From Primula veris (lineage: Eukaryota > Streptophyta > Magnoliopsida > Ericales > Primulaceae): DNA of 64,000 nt. Where the stretch lies: contig OY821749.1 of the NCBI GenBank assembly GCA_963682055.1, forward strand, positions 5,940,336-6,004,335. The letters run 5' to 3'. Below are positions 34,173 to 46,945 of the stretch, piece by piece. Both the position numbers and the translations under genes were made by a program. Position 1 is the first letter of the stretch; the number at the start of each line of letters is the position of its first letter. The notes below the pieces were generated by a model. That model was not told where the DNA came from. It did no database searches and saw only the letters and a list, made by a program, of their open reading frames with translations.

Positions 34173-34732
34173 ATCTATTAGTTGTGGTATACCCAATTCC
34201 CTTCGAATACAACGTTAGAAGCAGAATTCAATGTGGAAAGATCATAGTTAGAGATTGGAGCAATTGTGTTTATCTTCCCAAGGTATGTGCTCAGACCTGC
34301 AAGTGATGGCTAGGTTGAAGTATATCTTCTTAATGGTTCTTTTGAAAAATTGCAAATGCAGGTGCAAGATTAAAAGGATCACCTATGTGAGCATGAAGTT
34401 TTGCCGCTTCAAGAAGCTTGGACTTGGCTTCCTATATGCTTATTAATGGATAAGGACACATGGCTTGTAAAGTGTCAAGTATGAATAGTAGAGTATTGTA
34501 AGAAACATATGTGTACTATATCTTCAGATATTCATATGGATTGACGGGTTCAATCGTTATGACACCCAGATTTTCGAGTATTTGGAATGTGTATTTGTAC
34601 TAAGATGCAAATTCAATCGTAAGACATTTTCATCTATGCATTTGTTTGATTGGTATACCTGTGTGTTATACCCTTGTATATATTATTGTATATACTGAGT
34701 AAATCAAGGATTACACTAAAATGGGGGGGATT
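34173..34732 (+). other. Copia 3' untranslated region and polypurine tract
   Basis: 560 bp between the pol stop and the 3' LTR without coding sequence. It ends with the purine-rich AAAATGGGGGGGATT, the expected plus-strand primer. Confidence 0.8.
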
Positions 34733-35325
34733 TGTTGGTGATTTTGGTATCATCAATGTATTTTAGTAGTAATGTGATTTATTATAGGCCGATGCAATAA
34801 TGCGTTAAACTCGGAAACGAGTTAGGGAAGTGCGGAGTGCACGCTCGTCGAGCCAACGTATAATTGAATATGAATAATTGAAACGGGATTCCAAGGGGCA
34901 GAGCCCCTGGCGAAAATTTTTCCGAACAGTTGCTTCCTTTCCGGAAAATTTTGAATAGTTGGACCCTTTCCCAACAGTTGCTTCCTTTCCGGAACAGTTG
35001 CTTCCTTTCCGGAAAATTTTGAATAGTTGGACCCTTTCCCAACAGTTGCTTCCTTTCCGGAACAGTTGCTTGCTTTCAGTTTCGGTTATTGATCTCCTAT
35101 ATAAGAAGTCATTTGGCCTCGGTTTTGGTTACAGAAATATAAAAGAAAATTCTCTCTACATTCCTAATCTATTCTCCTTGCCAGAAACAGATTGTTCTTC
35201 AAGAATTATCCCCACAAAGATTTCGTGAACCCAGGCAATAATAGGGTCGAAATACTTTGTTCGGAAAGTGTACGAACACGATTCTTCGAAGTTATCCAGG
35301 ATTATCATACCCTAAATCTCTAACA
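34733..35325 (+). repeat. 3' LTR of young Copia
   Basis: 593 bp, nearly identical to the 5' LTR. Differences seen are TTTTGGTATC against TTTTAGTATC, GGGATTCC against GGGGTTCC, and one missing GGAACAGTTGCTTCCTTTCC unit. The sequence then passes through AAAAC into host pseudogene sequence. Confidence 0.95.
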
Positions 35326-35695
35326 AAAACCGGCATGAATGAGTGTGTTTCTAGCGGTTTTGATGTCCCCATTGAAGAAGAAGAGGTCTCAAAGTTAGAG
35401 ATGCCTAAGGGGCAGGAAAGCCACAAAAGCGGCAACTTTCCAAACCTCTTATTCGACAGCTTAATCGGGAATGGTGATGGTCCTGATGAACTTTCTTAAT
35501 AAGTATAAGATTGATGAAAATGCAAGGAGAGATACCAATGAAGGAAAAATAGATAAATTATCGGAAGCAAAGCTTTTGAATGAGCAAAGAAAAATTATGT
35601 CGATGAATCTGTATGTTGCTAACAACATTACCGACCAAACAGAATGGACTTTGGATATGCAAAAAGAAATACACAAAAAGATTAGGAATAATTAG

Positions 35696-36561
35696 TTGAT
35701 TGGTATTTGGTTTATTTTTTTAATTGATGCTTTTAATCGTGTTTTTTTTTTAATGAAATTTTTATTAATGAAATGTGGTTTGAATGAATAAATGTTTACT
35801 ATATGTTTGCAAATAATTGTTTCATTTGGGCTATTTGTGTTAATTCATGTTTTTGTATAATTTGCTTTTAAAATGCGGCATTTGTTACTTTTGCATATTA
35901 TTAATTTTTAGGTATAATTATTATTTATCACACCAATTGATGGTTAATAATATGCATATTCACCTTACAAGTTTAATAATTTACATACCCAGCTCATCAA
36001 TCAACACACTCCGGTTAAGTTATGTTAACTTTTTAACCGATTGTTGATAATGTGCAATATATGTTTTACTATTAAATCATAACTGAAAGTGGTCACGTGA
36101 TCACACGTGACCAAACTTACATTAAAAAGTTAACATAAATCAACTAAATTGTGTCTATTGACAGATCTCTTATAGGTAGTATGTAAAATGTTAACTTTAT
36201 AAATAAACAATAATTTTACCTAATTTTTATACTAAATACGTTTTCATTTTTATGTTATTGTTCTGATAGATGATATTGCAAAATGCAAGCCCACGGAACC
36301 AAACTAAAAACAAGACCGAATTCTATTAATTTGGTTTTGTTTGGTTTCAATTATTAATAATTAAACTGAACCCAAAGCTCACACTTTATGAATGTTGCAA
36401 AACACCCCCAAAAATCTAGAAAAAACCTGTCTTAATCTTCTTCAAAGCCGTTTAAAAATAGAAAGTAAAAAACTCCGGTTAAACAGAAAAGTTGAGACTA
36501 AAACTCTCTCTCTCTCACACACACACGGTAGCTACATTGATTAAGCGACTCTGGTGAAGTA
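35696..36561. other. Intergenic region and 5' UTR of the Myb gene
   Basis: No open frame is supportable. The last 60 bp hold a (CT)n(CA)n tract (36507-36526), likely in the 5' UTR of the following REVEILLE-like gene. TTTTTTAATGAAATTTTTATTAATG near 35750 is a small direct repeat. Confidence 0.5.
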
Positions 36562-39500
36562 ATGGGTAATCTGAAGGTCCGAAAGGCATACACGAAAAGG
36601 AAAAACCGAGAAAGTTGGTCCGAACCTGAGCACGACAAGTTCCTTGAAGCCTTTCAACTGTATGTCTTTTCTCTTTTCTTTTCTTTACTTACTTAATTTT
36701 AATGTTTATCATTTTCAACACACTGTTTTATTTGTCCTCTGCAACGTGACCGGTGATGAACACGAGCATTTTTGTTATCATGTCGCTATTTATGTTCATG
36801 TTCTTTTGGTTGAGTTGTTTATTATTTACTTATTTAAACTCACAATCCTTAGTAGGGATTATTTCTGGAGCATTATTTCTCATTATATTTTTTTGATGAA
36901 CTCAAGTACTCATTAATCATTATATTTGTTCGAGTCCCGGAAATGTTATTAAATTAATAGAATCTTATGTTACTACTTGTATGAATAAATTTGGGAAATT
37001 TTCTAATTATTCCCATAGAGATAGGTTCGTTATAGTTTGTGAGTAACTAATCACTATGAATTTCTAGTTCGTTATAGTTTGTATTTTTCTTGCCCTTTTG
37101 GGCCTCCTTTTTTAATATATTGGTCGGTTTAATCTTTAAAAAAAAAAGTACTTATTGAATAAAGCTCTAGTTTTTCTCTTCCATCCAAGAGTCTTCTATA
37201 TTGTCCCTTATATTTGTGATTTGTGCACTATTCTCTCTTTTTCTCCTTAGAATTCCTCGCTCACAGTAAGGTTTTTAGGTAAAATTTGTGGATGAGAATA
37301 GCTATGCTCATTCTTTATTACTTACAATTTCCCATTTTGGAGGTGAACATTTGCTGCTATTGGATTGTCACATTTTATCGGTTTCGTTATTATTAGTAAT
37401 TGAAGATTTTAATTGTGAGTTGGTAGCTCGTCTGTACATAAAAGTATTTCAGATTCCGTACGGATGAAAATGAAATTCATGTACTCAGTACGTTGCTATG
37501 GATGCTATACTTGAATGATTATGATTAATAAACATGGTGAAGGAAATTCTTTTTCAATACGAGTGCCCTTTGTTACAAAACTGTTCTTTCCCTGTGTGTG
37601 TGATGTTCTTAATTTGTTTGGTTTTCAGCTGGGTTTATCAGGGACTTATGTGTATGAGTATGTATCTATTCGGGGGTTGTACTTCCATGTAGTGAATTTT
37701 TCAGTTTTACCTTTTCAGACTTCTGTTAAAAGAGTAAGTCTTGTTGCTAGATTTAAGTCTACATTTGTCATGTTGGAATTCTGAAGGATCAGAAGTTATA
37801 CTTTCTTATTAATTAGGGTACCAGTTGTGTGAAACTTGGTGCTATTTATCTGTGGGTATGTGTTGTTTGTGATCTGTCGATGTGATTATGTAGCTATTAG
37901 GGAATCTTGAGGGTAGGACTTGTTCTTTTTGTTTCTAGAAAATCATCAACTTTGTTGTTTCTTAGAGAAACAATTCATCGGGTTTTTTTTATCGGATTTA
38001 TGTATGTGTCATTGTGTTGGTAGGCTCTCGATTATCATCTGTTTTGTTATTTCTTAGAGAAATAGTTCCAAGGTGGCTTTTTCTAGTATGGGTTGGTAGG
38101 TTCTCAATTTAGTAGGATTTTTGTATGTGGGTTGGAGAGTAAAGCATGTAGCTAGCTGAATTTTGGCATAAGATTGTCATTTTCGGATGAATGTTGAATT
38201 TTGTAGATCTTACTACCATGTTGTTTTCTAGAATATTTGGTATGGTTTTTTGAAACTTTTTGTCGTGGATAGTGATATCAGTTCTATTAAAAGGATTAGA
38301 CATCGTCTGTGCAAAAATCTTCCTCGTAAACGGGGCCACCCTGAATTCAGTGATTACTTTCACGTGCATTTATGAATTGTCAGATTGTTGCACAAGAAAA
38401 CAATATATGCTACAGTTATGTGCACAACCAGTTAATCTGAAGTCGACTGTTTTTAGGTTTGTTCCTGGTCTTTCTTGAAACCAGATTTGGTACTCTTGAC
38501 AAAAAAATCATTTTCTTAGTTTACGAACCTTATTGAGAATACATATCATGGAAAGAAAGGCTTCCTCCCAAAATTTCACCTTAGCTGACTTTTCTGCTAG
38601 ATTAGTTCTTAATTCCGCTTTTAAACTGTTCAAACATACCTACCGTGACAAGATTTAAATCAAGGCTCTGATTTACCTTTAACCCCTTTCCTAAATTTGA
38701 GATTTTCGTGTATGTAACGCTGGAAGGGTACATAGTGGTGTCAGTATCGTGGTATTGTACATAAGATGGCAATCTTAGATTCAAAGTAACGGGTTTTGTA
38801 ACTTATTGTGGATTTTCCCTATATATAATTGGTTCGATGAAATCTGCGAAGCTGAACCATTGCCAGGTGATACAGGCGATGTTACAGTGTTCTGAATCCA
38901 ATCAAGCAAGGTATTGACCATTAGTTAACGAAGTAAGGTTGTTATATTAATTTCTCAAAATTGTACGAGACTTTATTTTGAAGTGATGACATTCGGTTGT
39001 CAGGAAAGGTAGTTTCCTGAAATTTATTTGGAGCTCTAAATTGATATATAAATTTGGTTTAGCGGTTTGGAATTAAGGATTTGGTTTAGGCGGTGTTGGA
39101 ATTGTGGATTTTTATCTGGAGTAGCTGGGATTGTGGTGTTATCGTGTAGTAAAATCACTTGATTAAGATTACTCTTTCAACTGGAGAGAATGTCCTGTAG
39201 CCATTTGTTATCTGAGGATTTGATATATTGTCATCGAAGAACAAATGTACATTTTTGAAGATCTTCGTGCGGAGCTTCAAGTCAAATTAGAGTTCTGTTT
39301 GGTGAAAAATTTGAATTTTAACGAGGATGTGTTGGTAGATGATTTGGGCAGGGTTAAAAAGATGTAGTAAATTGAGTTCTCTAGGGTTTTGTATATCACA
39401 ATGGCTTGTAGCTTTTCTGGTAGAGTTATAGGATATGTTAATCAAGTAACTTGTATCAATTGATGAATTGGGGAACAGAACTATTTCTTAGGCACTATTT

Positions 39501-42500
39501 GGAATGAGGATAATCTTCAACTGTAAACCAGGCCTGCACTGTAATCTACTTTTGGGTCAATTAATAATTGGGCTTTCTAGAAATCAGGTCATCTATTTGT
39601 TTGTAAGAATATTTCTGTTATTAATTTACTACTTGGCAGCTCTAGTTTTCTTTACATTTTCGCGGTACATGATGAAAATGAAATTAAACATCTCGTGTTT
39701 CTCTGCTTTTTGGCAAATTTTCAAATTAGAGTTGGCTAGGACCTGTAACGAACCCATGAAGGGAGAATCTAGAGCAAAGGAGTGGGTTAAGTGATGTCTA
39801 CTGTCAAAGTTAATTTGGGATCAAAAGTAATAGAATTGAAACCTGGTGGAGTTTACTGCAGTTAATGAAAACTCTGGGAGTCTTGTGCAGTTTATTATAC
39901 AGTATAAGTAGAGAGCTTATGTATTGCTTAAGGATTATGAAAAAAGAGAACGAAGATTAATTTCTAGCTTTTGTTTTACTTTTAATATCTCTTTCATTTC
40001 AAAGTACTTCAATCTTAATTCTTGTTTATCTTTACTTTTATTTAGTCACTATATGAGCAAAGTTACCCAAAAACCAGTTTGAGTTAGTGTTCATCTGGAT
40101 TATCTCATATTTGTGTTTTTCGAGTCTAAGATTTATTAGATTCGTTACAGGATCTCACAGGTGTAGTCCGTTTTGTCATTCTGAAAGTGTTTTAAAATGA
40201 TTAAGGCTCTTGCACAATAAAGAAGGCAAGTATGTTTCTGGTATTAAGTGTATTTTTGTATTTATGTGTGTGTGTGTGTGTGTGGGGGGGGGGGGGAAGA
40301 CATGTAGGAAGGCTCGTAATGCTGAATATGGGAATGAGCCTCTCTAGCTTGAAAATAATGGCAGTTGTATATGGTGGTTTGTCTCTATGACATGTGAAGA
40401 GAGACAAGTAATTAAGCTGTACATGGTGTCTTTTGGAAGCATATTTGTGGGACAGTTTTGTATCTACATTTGTAATCTTTGCAGTTAGATGACCAGCTAA
40501 ATGAGCAAATCATTCCCTTGTAGGTTTGTATGTTAATTGTTACTTAGTTTAGTAAGTTCATACCTATGTGATCGAGAATCATCAGTGTATGCTTGTAAAT
40601 TTGTGTTAGACTCTTGGCTCCTAAGAAATTATTACAAAAGATCACTTTTATATTTGTGCAATTGTGTCTGATTTACTCAGACTGGTTCTTATTGATTCCT
40701 ATACACAGCTTTGACCGTGACTGGAAAAAGATTGCCGCATTTGTTGGATCCAAGACTATCAGCCAGGTAATCCGACTTTCTGTGTCATTTATCTGGAACT
40801 CAGTTGCTATGCTTTCATTGACTATTAGTTGGATTTAGTCGTTGAGGTCAAAAATTAGTTTCTTTTTCCGGGAAAGCTCAAGAATCCAAACATGAGGCCG
40901 CACTCCAAAACACGACAGAAGAATCTTACTGTGTTATCTTTTGAAGCAAAAACTACAATAATGTCTTATAGCTGACGATAACATGCTTATCATAAAGCCT
41001 TTGTATTAATGACAATTGTCTTTCTTGTTTAATTTTAATTTTAATTTTAATTTTCAACCTCGGTAATCTAATAAGATTTGCCTAGTCTCATTAGTTATGC
41101 ATTTTGTAGCTTTTATAGGCATCTTGGTGGTTACATATTTTACGGAGAGGAGATATAGTTAAGCCTTCTTGGTGGTGTTGGGAATGTATGAGGATATATA
41201 CATTACTTGCTTTTCTCTCTTGATTGCAACACATATCAACCAACAAATAGTCTTCTAATTCACCTAGTCTCAACATTCCCGGGCTTTACTCTAATTAATA
41301 TGGGCATTTTTGTATGAAGATTGGTAATTGTTAGAAAACTTATTTTTGGTTTGATAACTGGCTTGAAGGAGGTCCAATTTTGCAACGAGTAGGATCTACA
41401 GCCCTAAAGGAGTAAATGTTGCATTTTAAAGCTAAGGTTAGTGAAGTTGTAAGAAATGGCCAAATGGGCATAGCTTAGCCTCAAGCTGAGAGTCAGAGAG
41501 CAGTGTGGTATGAGGTTGATGCTATAAATGTCCAAATTCCAAAATGAGGATAGTGCTACTTGGATAAAGTCAGAGTCATACACTGTTGAGTCTTGTTGGG
41601 AAAGTTTCAAAAAGGTTACCTCTAGAGTGAGCTGGGGAAAATGGTTATGGAATGTTACTAAAATTCATAGGTGTACCTCATAACCTGGCCAGCTATGAAG
41701 AAGAGATTGTGACTGATGATAGGATCCAAAAGCAGGAAATTCCTTTGGTGAGTAGATGTGTGCTTTGTAGAATGGAAAGTGATACTCATGAGTCATGATT
41801 ATGTATTCACTCAACGCTCTTCTGTATGGAAAACAATTAGTGATTATGCCAATATTTAGTTTGCCGCGTATTCTGTTTCAATATTAGTTGAGAAAGCTTT
41901 TGATAGTATCAACGAATTTTCTTTGAGAAGTTATTTTGGGAAGATTATATTAGGTTAAGTATAATCAGTGTTTGGGTTGACAGGTATAAAATAATTCATG
42001 AGGGTTTGGACAAGAAGATAACTGAGAGTAATACCACATTTCATTTTTCAAACAGTTGTGTGTAGTTGTGTACTAGTAAATATTTGGATCTCTAGGGAAC
42101 AGTTTATAATACTGTGATTAGAAATTGGGTAGTGCACTAATATTATATTTTCTTTTTTAAATTTGCTTGTTCCTTTTCTTTCTCTTATAATGTTCTGTTG
42201 TTTATATTATTTAAACCTCCCAAAAGAAAAGGGCATTTGCAGTATGACAGTTCTTCATCTTGTTCACTTATTCTCATCCATAGACTTGATCATTGATTTT
42301 ATACACATGGTTGCCCTCTATTCATTGAATCTAATAAATACATAGGCATACCTTTATGGTATCGGTAAAAATGTATACATTTAGGTATTACTTGCAATTG
42401 CGTTCGATTAAAAATATAAAAGCTTACTTTTTTGTATGAAAATATAGTCGACAGTTGTCCAAATTGGGGAACAAATATACTCCCCTTTTCAGAAAGAAAA

Positions 42501-44940
42501 AAACTTTAAAACGTTCACTTTCAAAGAGTCTACTCTCACGCCATTTCTTTTCCAATTATGTTAAATTGCTAATGCTACCCTTGTATATGATGCTAGGGAA
42601 GTGTCAAGCATGTCTCACATAATGTATTTGGAGATTTATCTAGCTGTAGATATCATGCTTTTATATATCTTACACCGACTGTATCAGCATTCAGTATCAG
42701 ATAGTTAAAGTGAATAAATGCTTTTGCAGATAAGAAGCCATGCACAAAAGTGTTCTGATAAAGCAAAGAAGACTGGTGCCCCTGAACCTCTTCCCCCTCC
42801 TCGTCCAAAAAGAAAAGCTGCTCACCCTTATCCCCAAAATGCCACCTATAAAGGTAAGATATGAAATAAAACATATTGGCTTATTGCCATTTTTTTGGAG
42901 GAAAATTAGTTTAGTTACCCTTTTTTCCAGCTCCTGTTCTCCCACCAGTATCGGGATCTTTTGAAGCTCCACCTGTATTACCAGATCCTATTTTTATAAG
43001 AACACCGAATTCCTCTCCAGCACTGCAAAATACAGCTGTATCCCATCGCTCTGACAACGTTGTACAAGCCGTTTATATGACACATTCACAGAAAGGTTTT
43101 TTTTTATGCTTTAATGTCTCTGATGATATTATATTGTTAGTTTACATTTTAATTATTTGCAAATGAATGTAATGTTTTAGGTGATACAAGATCTTCTGGG
43201 CAAGTGTTAGCAAATAACTGCTGCAGTAGCAAAGAGAGCACCTCAAGAGCATGGCCTAAGGGGAATCACAATTCTTCATTAAGAGGTGAATACATAACTA
43301 GAGTGAATAACTTGTACCAACTACCAACTCTATCCCTAGTAAAGGAGTTCGTCTAATTGGTAGAATATTAAAGTTCTAAATTGTCTCTTTTCTCTGGATG
43401 TTCTAATTAGCTCCGTGAGGTTTGGAATAAGCTCATCAGTTATCCTTATGTGGGGAAGCTGGTCGAGTGTGAATATGATTGTCCGACTTGTTATTTCATC
43501 CTTCTCTGCAAAATACAGCATTTTCTTCTAAAAAGTTACTGCCGATTGAATACAGAGGGTAGATTTATTTGAACCTTATGTTTCATAAAGTTAGATAAGA
43601 TTGAATTGTCTGTACATTTGAATTAGTAAATCGAATCGATATAGTTGACTTCTTTCAGCTGCATCGAGTAACCTGAAATCCATTATATGGCCACTCTGTG
43701 ACAAATTTAACAATATCATGATTAATTTTTCGTTGATGTAAAATATTAGAAACCATCCTGTGATTATTGACTTTTCATCACAAATGTCCTCTTGCCATCA
43801 CAGTTCTCATCATCAACTCTGACCTCAGAGACCACCTTTTTCATGTGACTTTTAATATCTTTACTTAATATTTAAATATTTTCTTCAACCCGATGCAGTG
43901 CTACCCGACTTTGCGCAAGTATATGGCTTCATTGGTAGCGTGTTTGACCCATGTGCTAGTAATCATCTACAGAAGCTAAAGAAGATGGACCCCATTGACG
44001 TCGAAACCGTATGTCTTTCTTAGACTTGGTTAACAAGTCTGGCTTGTCGGTTCCATAAGTTTTTCAACCATTTTCCTATAAATTTTTCTTGTTAAAAAGT
44101 ATGAAAATACTCGACAAAGACCTCAACTAATGCACCTTAAGGTTAAGAGTAATAAAAAGTTCATGAGTTTCTCGAAGACCCATCAGAAACATTGTTCTTC
44201 TTAGATGCATTGACATAACTGAACTGTTTCAAAAAAAAACTGAACTGTTGAGTTTCATAGTAGGTATTGACTATTTTTTATTTTTTTTGAAAATATAGTA
44301 GGTATTGACTATAACATTTATAATGAAAATTTGTTGCTTTTCTGTAACATTAACTTAATCAGTTATAATGAAAATTGTCTTTCAGTTCTTCTTAAATGCG
44401 TTGATATAACTGAACTGTTGAGATACGAAGTAGGTTTTGACTTGATAAACATTTATTCCTACATTTCGCGTTTGGAATGAATGCTTAAGAGATGCTTACC
44501 CCTGTAGACTCGTCTTAAATATTGCTTTTGGTGATTGGTCCATTCAGGCGTTGTTGCTGATGCAGAACCTCTCTGTGAATTTAACAAGCCCAGACTTTGA
44601 AGAATATGTAAGTCACCTCGCCATGGTATATGTGCATATTTTTAGTACAATTTCATATCCAAATGTCGGCCTGGTAGCAAATTAATTTTTTGTTGATTAA
44701 AAAAGCATTAATCTCTAGCTTTCTCATTCTCTATCAGGAATCCAAATTTAGTGTTGTTTTATGTCTTTTGTTACTCTAATATTCTAGATTTCTAGTGTAG
44801 TTCTGGACACGATTCGTATGCTTTAGAAAATTTAATTTTCTACCCCACTCTATGCATTACTACTAATCTGTTTAGACATATTATAAGCTTCATTTTTTTT
44901 CCAGAGGAGGTTCCTCTCTTATGAACTCGACCTGCGGTAG
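36562..44940 (+). CDS. REVEILLE-like single-Myb transcription factor with altered SHAQKYF motif
   Basis: Eight exons: 36562-36659, 40709-40766, 42730-42853, 42931-43095, 43181-43285, 43899-44008, 44548-44607 and 44905-44940; 251 residues, all introns GT-AG. The single Myb repeat (about 16-68) has [32 protein letters not shown] and [21 protein letters not shown] (74-87) and [18 protein letters not shown] (184-201) place it in the RVE4/6/8 (LCL) branch, nuclear factors that bind evening elements and activate clock genes. In the family SHAQK is followed by YFLKVQK; here residues 60-66 read CSDKAKK, in frame and the same length, so the aromatic pair is lost at C60 and S61. Intron 1 is 4 kb. The rest is conserved, so I regard it as a real but possibly altered gene. 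Confidence 0.85.
36660..40708 (+). other. Large first intron of the REVEILLE-like gene
   Basis: T-rich intron DNA without a supportable internal gene. It contains a (TG)n(G)n microsatellite at 40264-40296. Long first introns in clock Myb genes can hold regulatory elements, but none is identifiable by eye. Confidence 0.6.
40264..40296 (+). repeat. (TG)n-(G)n microsatellite
   Basis: About nine TG units run into 14 G residues within intron 1 of the REVEILLE-like gene. Confidence 0.9.
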
Positions 44941-45842
44941 GACGGAACTAGTGGCTCGATCGAGAATTCACCCATGTGTTGCTAGGAACGATGTCAACTG
45001 TCAAGCATGAAAATGACCGTTTAAGTTCCTTCATCATGTAAAAACCAGGCTAATACTTTCTCACTGTATATATTTGCTAAATATAGTTGGTTACATAAGG
45101 CCAGGTAGGAGGTGTGGTGATCCTGATACCTGAAACTTGTAGTCTGTTTAGTTGTTTTCAGTATATCTAATTAGAGCGAGGCTAGATGTACTCACTAACA
45201 GAGTTTGAGATAAATACATGTTGAAAAAAGAAGTTGGGTCGTACTGGAATTCGTTCTCTGACTTTTGGTTATCTTGTAGCTATCATATGGACGATTTGTT
45301 TGTAAGTAATGTTTCGCCCAGTTGTATCAATGCGGTTTACCTAATGTCTGTTTTTTTTTGGTTACCTTTGGTAAGATAGTTGGTGAACTTATTTGAAGTT
45401 TCAACTCTATTTCCTCAGATATAAACTGTGCGACACTTTGCTAATTAATACTGTTAAATTTATCGCCTAGAGATTATTATACATTTTTCTCATACTTATA
45501 GTACATAGTAGTACATATACATTCTCCAAATGTAATGAATTTAGCAAAAAATCTATTGGCTGGCTAATATTACAAGAAGTCATTTGTAGATAATTTGTTT
45601 CTTGTCTACAAATCATCATAGTTTTTTGTTTACAAAGAGAATCATCGAGAGAATTGAAACTTTACGTCATCATTATACTACAGTCATATTCTAGTATAGT
45701 TTGACAAAAGTACAGTTAAGGCGGTATAACAAGGACTTGCGACTTCACATTTGCACTTCCAAAACGAGATTACAATCTAGCTGTAAACTAACACTTTCAC
45801 AACACCAAGACTAGAAAGACTAAAAAAAGACCAAACTGCAAA
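44941..45842. other. 3' flank of the Myb gene
   Basis: Probable 3' UTR and intergenic DNA. A small inverted repeat, CATTTGTAGATAATTTG and TCTACAAATC, lies at about 45582-45615. No gene is seen. Confidence 0.5.
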
Positions 45843-46015
45843 CTCCTAATCTATATTCAAAACTAATTGGAACTAGTTGACTCGAATGTCGGTATGACGT
45901 CACCCACTCTAATCTCCTAATCTATATTCAAAACTAATTGGAACGAGTTGACTCGAATGTCGGTATCTGACGTCACCCACTCTAATCTCCTAATCTATAT
46001 TCAAAACTAAAAGTT
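45843..46015 (+). repeat. 72-bp tandem repeat, about 2.4 copies
   Basis: Units begin CTCCTAATCTATATTCAAAA at 45843, 45914 and 45987. Each full unit holds GTTGACTCGAATGTCGGTAT and GACGTCACCCACTCTAA. GACGTCA is a bZIP-type core present once per full unit. Confidence 0.85.
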
Positions 46016-46385
46016 GGAGAGAGTGATTAATATAAACTTCAATCATTAATTAGATGTCATTTCATTATAATATTACAGTGCCTTTTTATATGAAAGTGCG
46101 ATCTCTGCCCTTAGATGCCATGTGAGAGGTTTATGCCACATGGGGGGATGATTATGAGCTTCAAGGCAAAATCCTCTTAATCCACTAAATCCGCCTTTCA
46201 TTCCGCTAATCATCCACTAATTGGATCTCTCCCCATATTAAATTTTTTTTACATCAATTGTTATACTAATCTGTGGGACTCTTTCTTCTAGATAACCTAT
46301 GAAAATTAAGTCGCATCATAAACATGACAAGTTAATCTTAAGATACGTTTTGGTTCTGATTGGCTAAGGACGCGTTTTTCTAATA
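46016..46385. other. Non-coding spacer
   Basis: Nothing recognisable; AT-rich with a GATTAATATAAAC...TTAATTAG phrase. Confidence 0.4.
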
Positions 46386-46945
46386 TTAAAAGTGAAGGCG
46401 AGCTGCTTTCCGTTGAGGACCTGTCATCAACTTACTTCTTATTTAATATTTATTTACAAAATATATTAGATAATACTATTTGATCATTTTGTTTGGAATA
46501 ATTAGAAACAAACACAGTGGAGTTTTGACACATATATGTCACCATTTCAAACGAAATCTTACGAAATGAAACCACCCAAAATTCAAAAATTGCTTCAAAA
46601 TTACGAAAAATGGTGTGATATCAATATAGATATAACGGATTATGAACTTTATATTTCTTTTTTTGTCCATCATCGTTTTAAAAGCGGAGGTGAGCTGCTT
46701 TCCGTCGATATTTATTGATAAAATATATTAATGGTCCTTTGTTTTCTTAAAGTAATACTACTTGATCATTTTGTTTTGAATAATAAACAAACACCTTGGA
46801 ATTTGACACATGGAACCGACCATTTCAAACACAATCTTACCAAAGGAAACCACCCAAAATTCAAAAGTTGCTTCAAAATTACGAAAAATGGTGTGCCAAG
46901 GAATATACACGGATTATGAACTTTATATTTCTTTTTTTTTTCATC
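46386..46945 (+). repeat. About 280-bp direct duplication
   Basis: Two diverged copies, about 46386-46674 and 46677-46945. Shared text includes GAGCTGCTTTCCGT, CATTTCAAAC, AAACCACCCAAAATTCAAAA and TACGAAAAATGGTGTG. A third partial start follows at about 46946. Origin unknown. Confidence 0.75.

Larger units (their letters stand above)
29615..35325 (+). mobile_element. Young Ty1/copia retrotransposon with broken coding region
   Basis: LTRs 29615-30227 and 34733-35325 are flanked by the perfect 5-bp duplication AAAAC (29610-29614 and 35326-35330). Order is gag, protease, integrase, reverse transcriptase, RNase H, which defines Copia. A polypurine tract, ATGGGGGGGATT, precedes the right LTR. The LTRs are nearly identical: I see two substitutions and one 20-bp repeat-unit difference. 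The coding region nevertheless has three nonsense codons and a frame change. The element is inserted into the C-terminal part of the host pseudogene. Confidence 0.95.
23885..35695 (+). pseudogene. Myb/NAM-associated-type gene broken by two transposons
   Basis: Pieces of one gene are spread over 11.8 kb. The start is ATG at 23885 (MAHYGTNYENTPN), 100 bp after a TATA-like CTATATAAAC. After the MULE it resumes at 28894 (NNFDNYKKTLEDATNYMSF). A SANT/Myb-like segment at 29090-29390 reads KVWTELEDERLCKSWCNVSN, then NDRRDG and MPKGWIS. A further piece at 29480-29614 reads EVLKYQPKWH. After the Copia it resumes at 35331 with GMNECVSSGFDVP, and the C-terminal part ends at 35695. The pattern fits plant proteins annotated as NAM-associated or glutathione S-transferase T3-like, which resemble PIF/Harbinger ORF1. 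Besides the two insertions there are frameshifts (one in the A-tract at 29074-29088), an in-frame TGA near 29275 and a frameshift near 35480. Confidence 0.75.
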
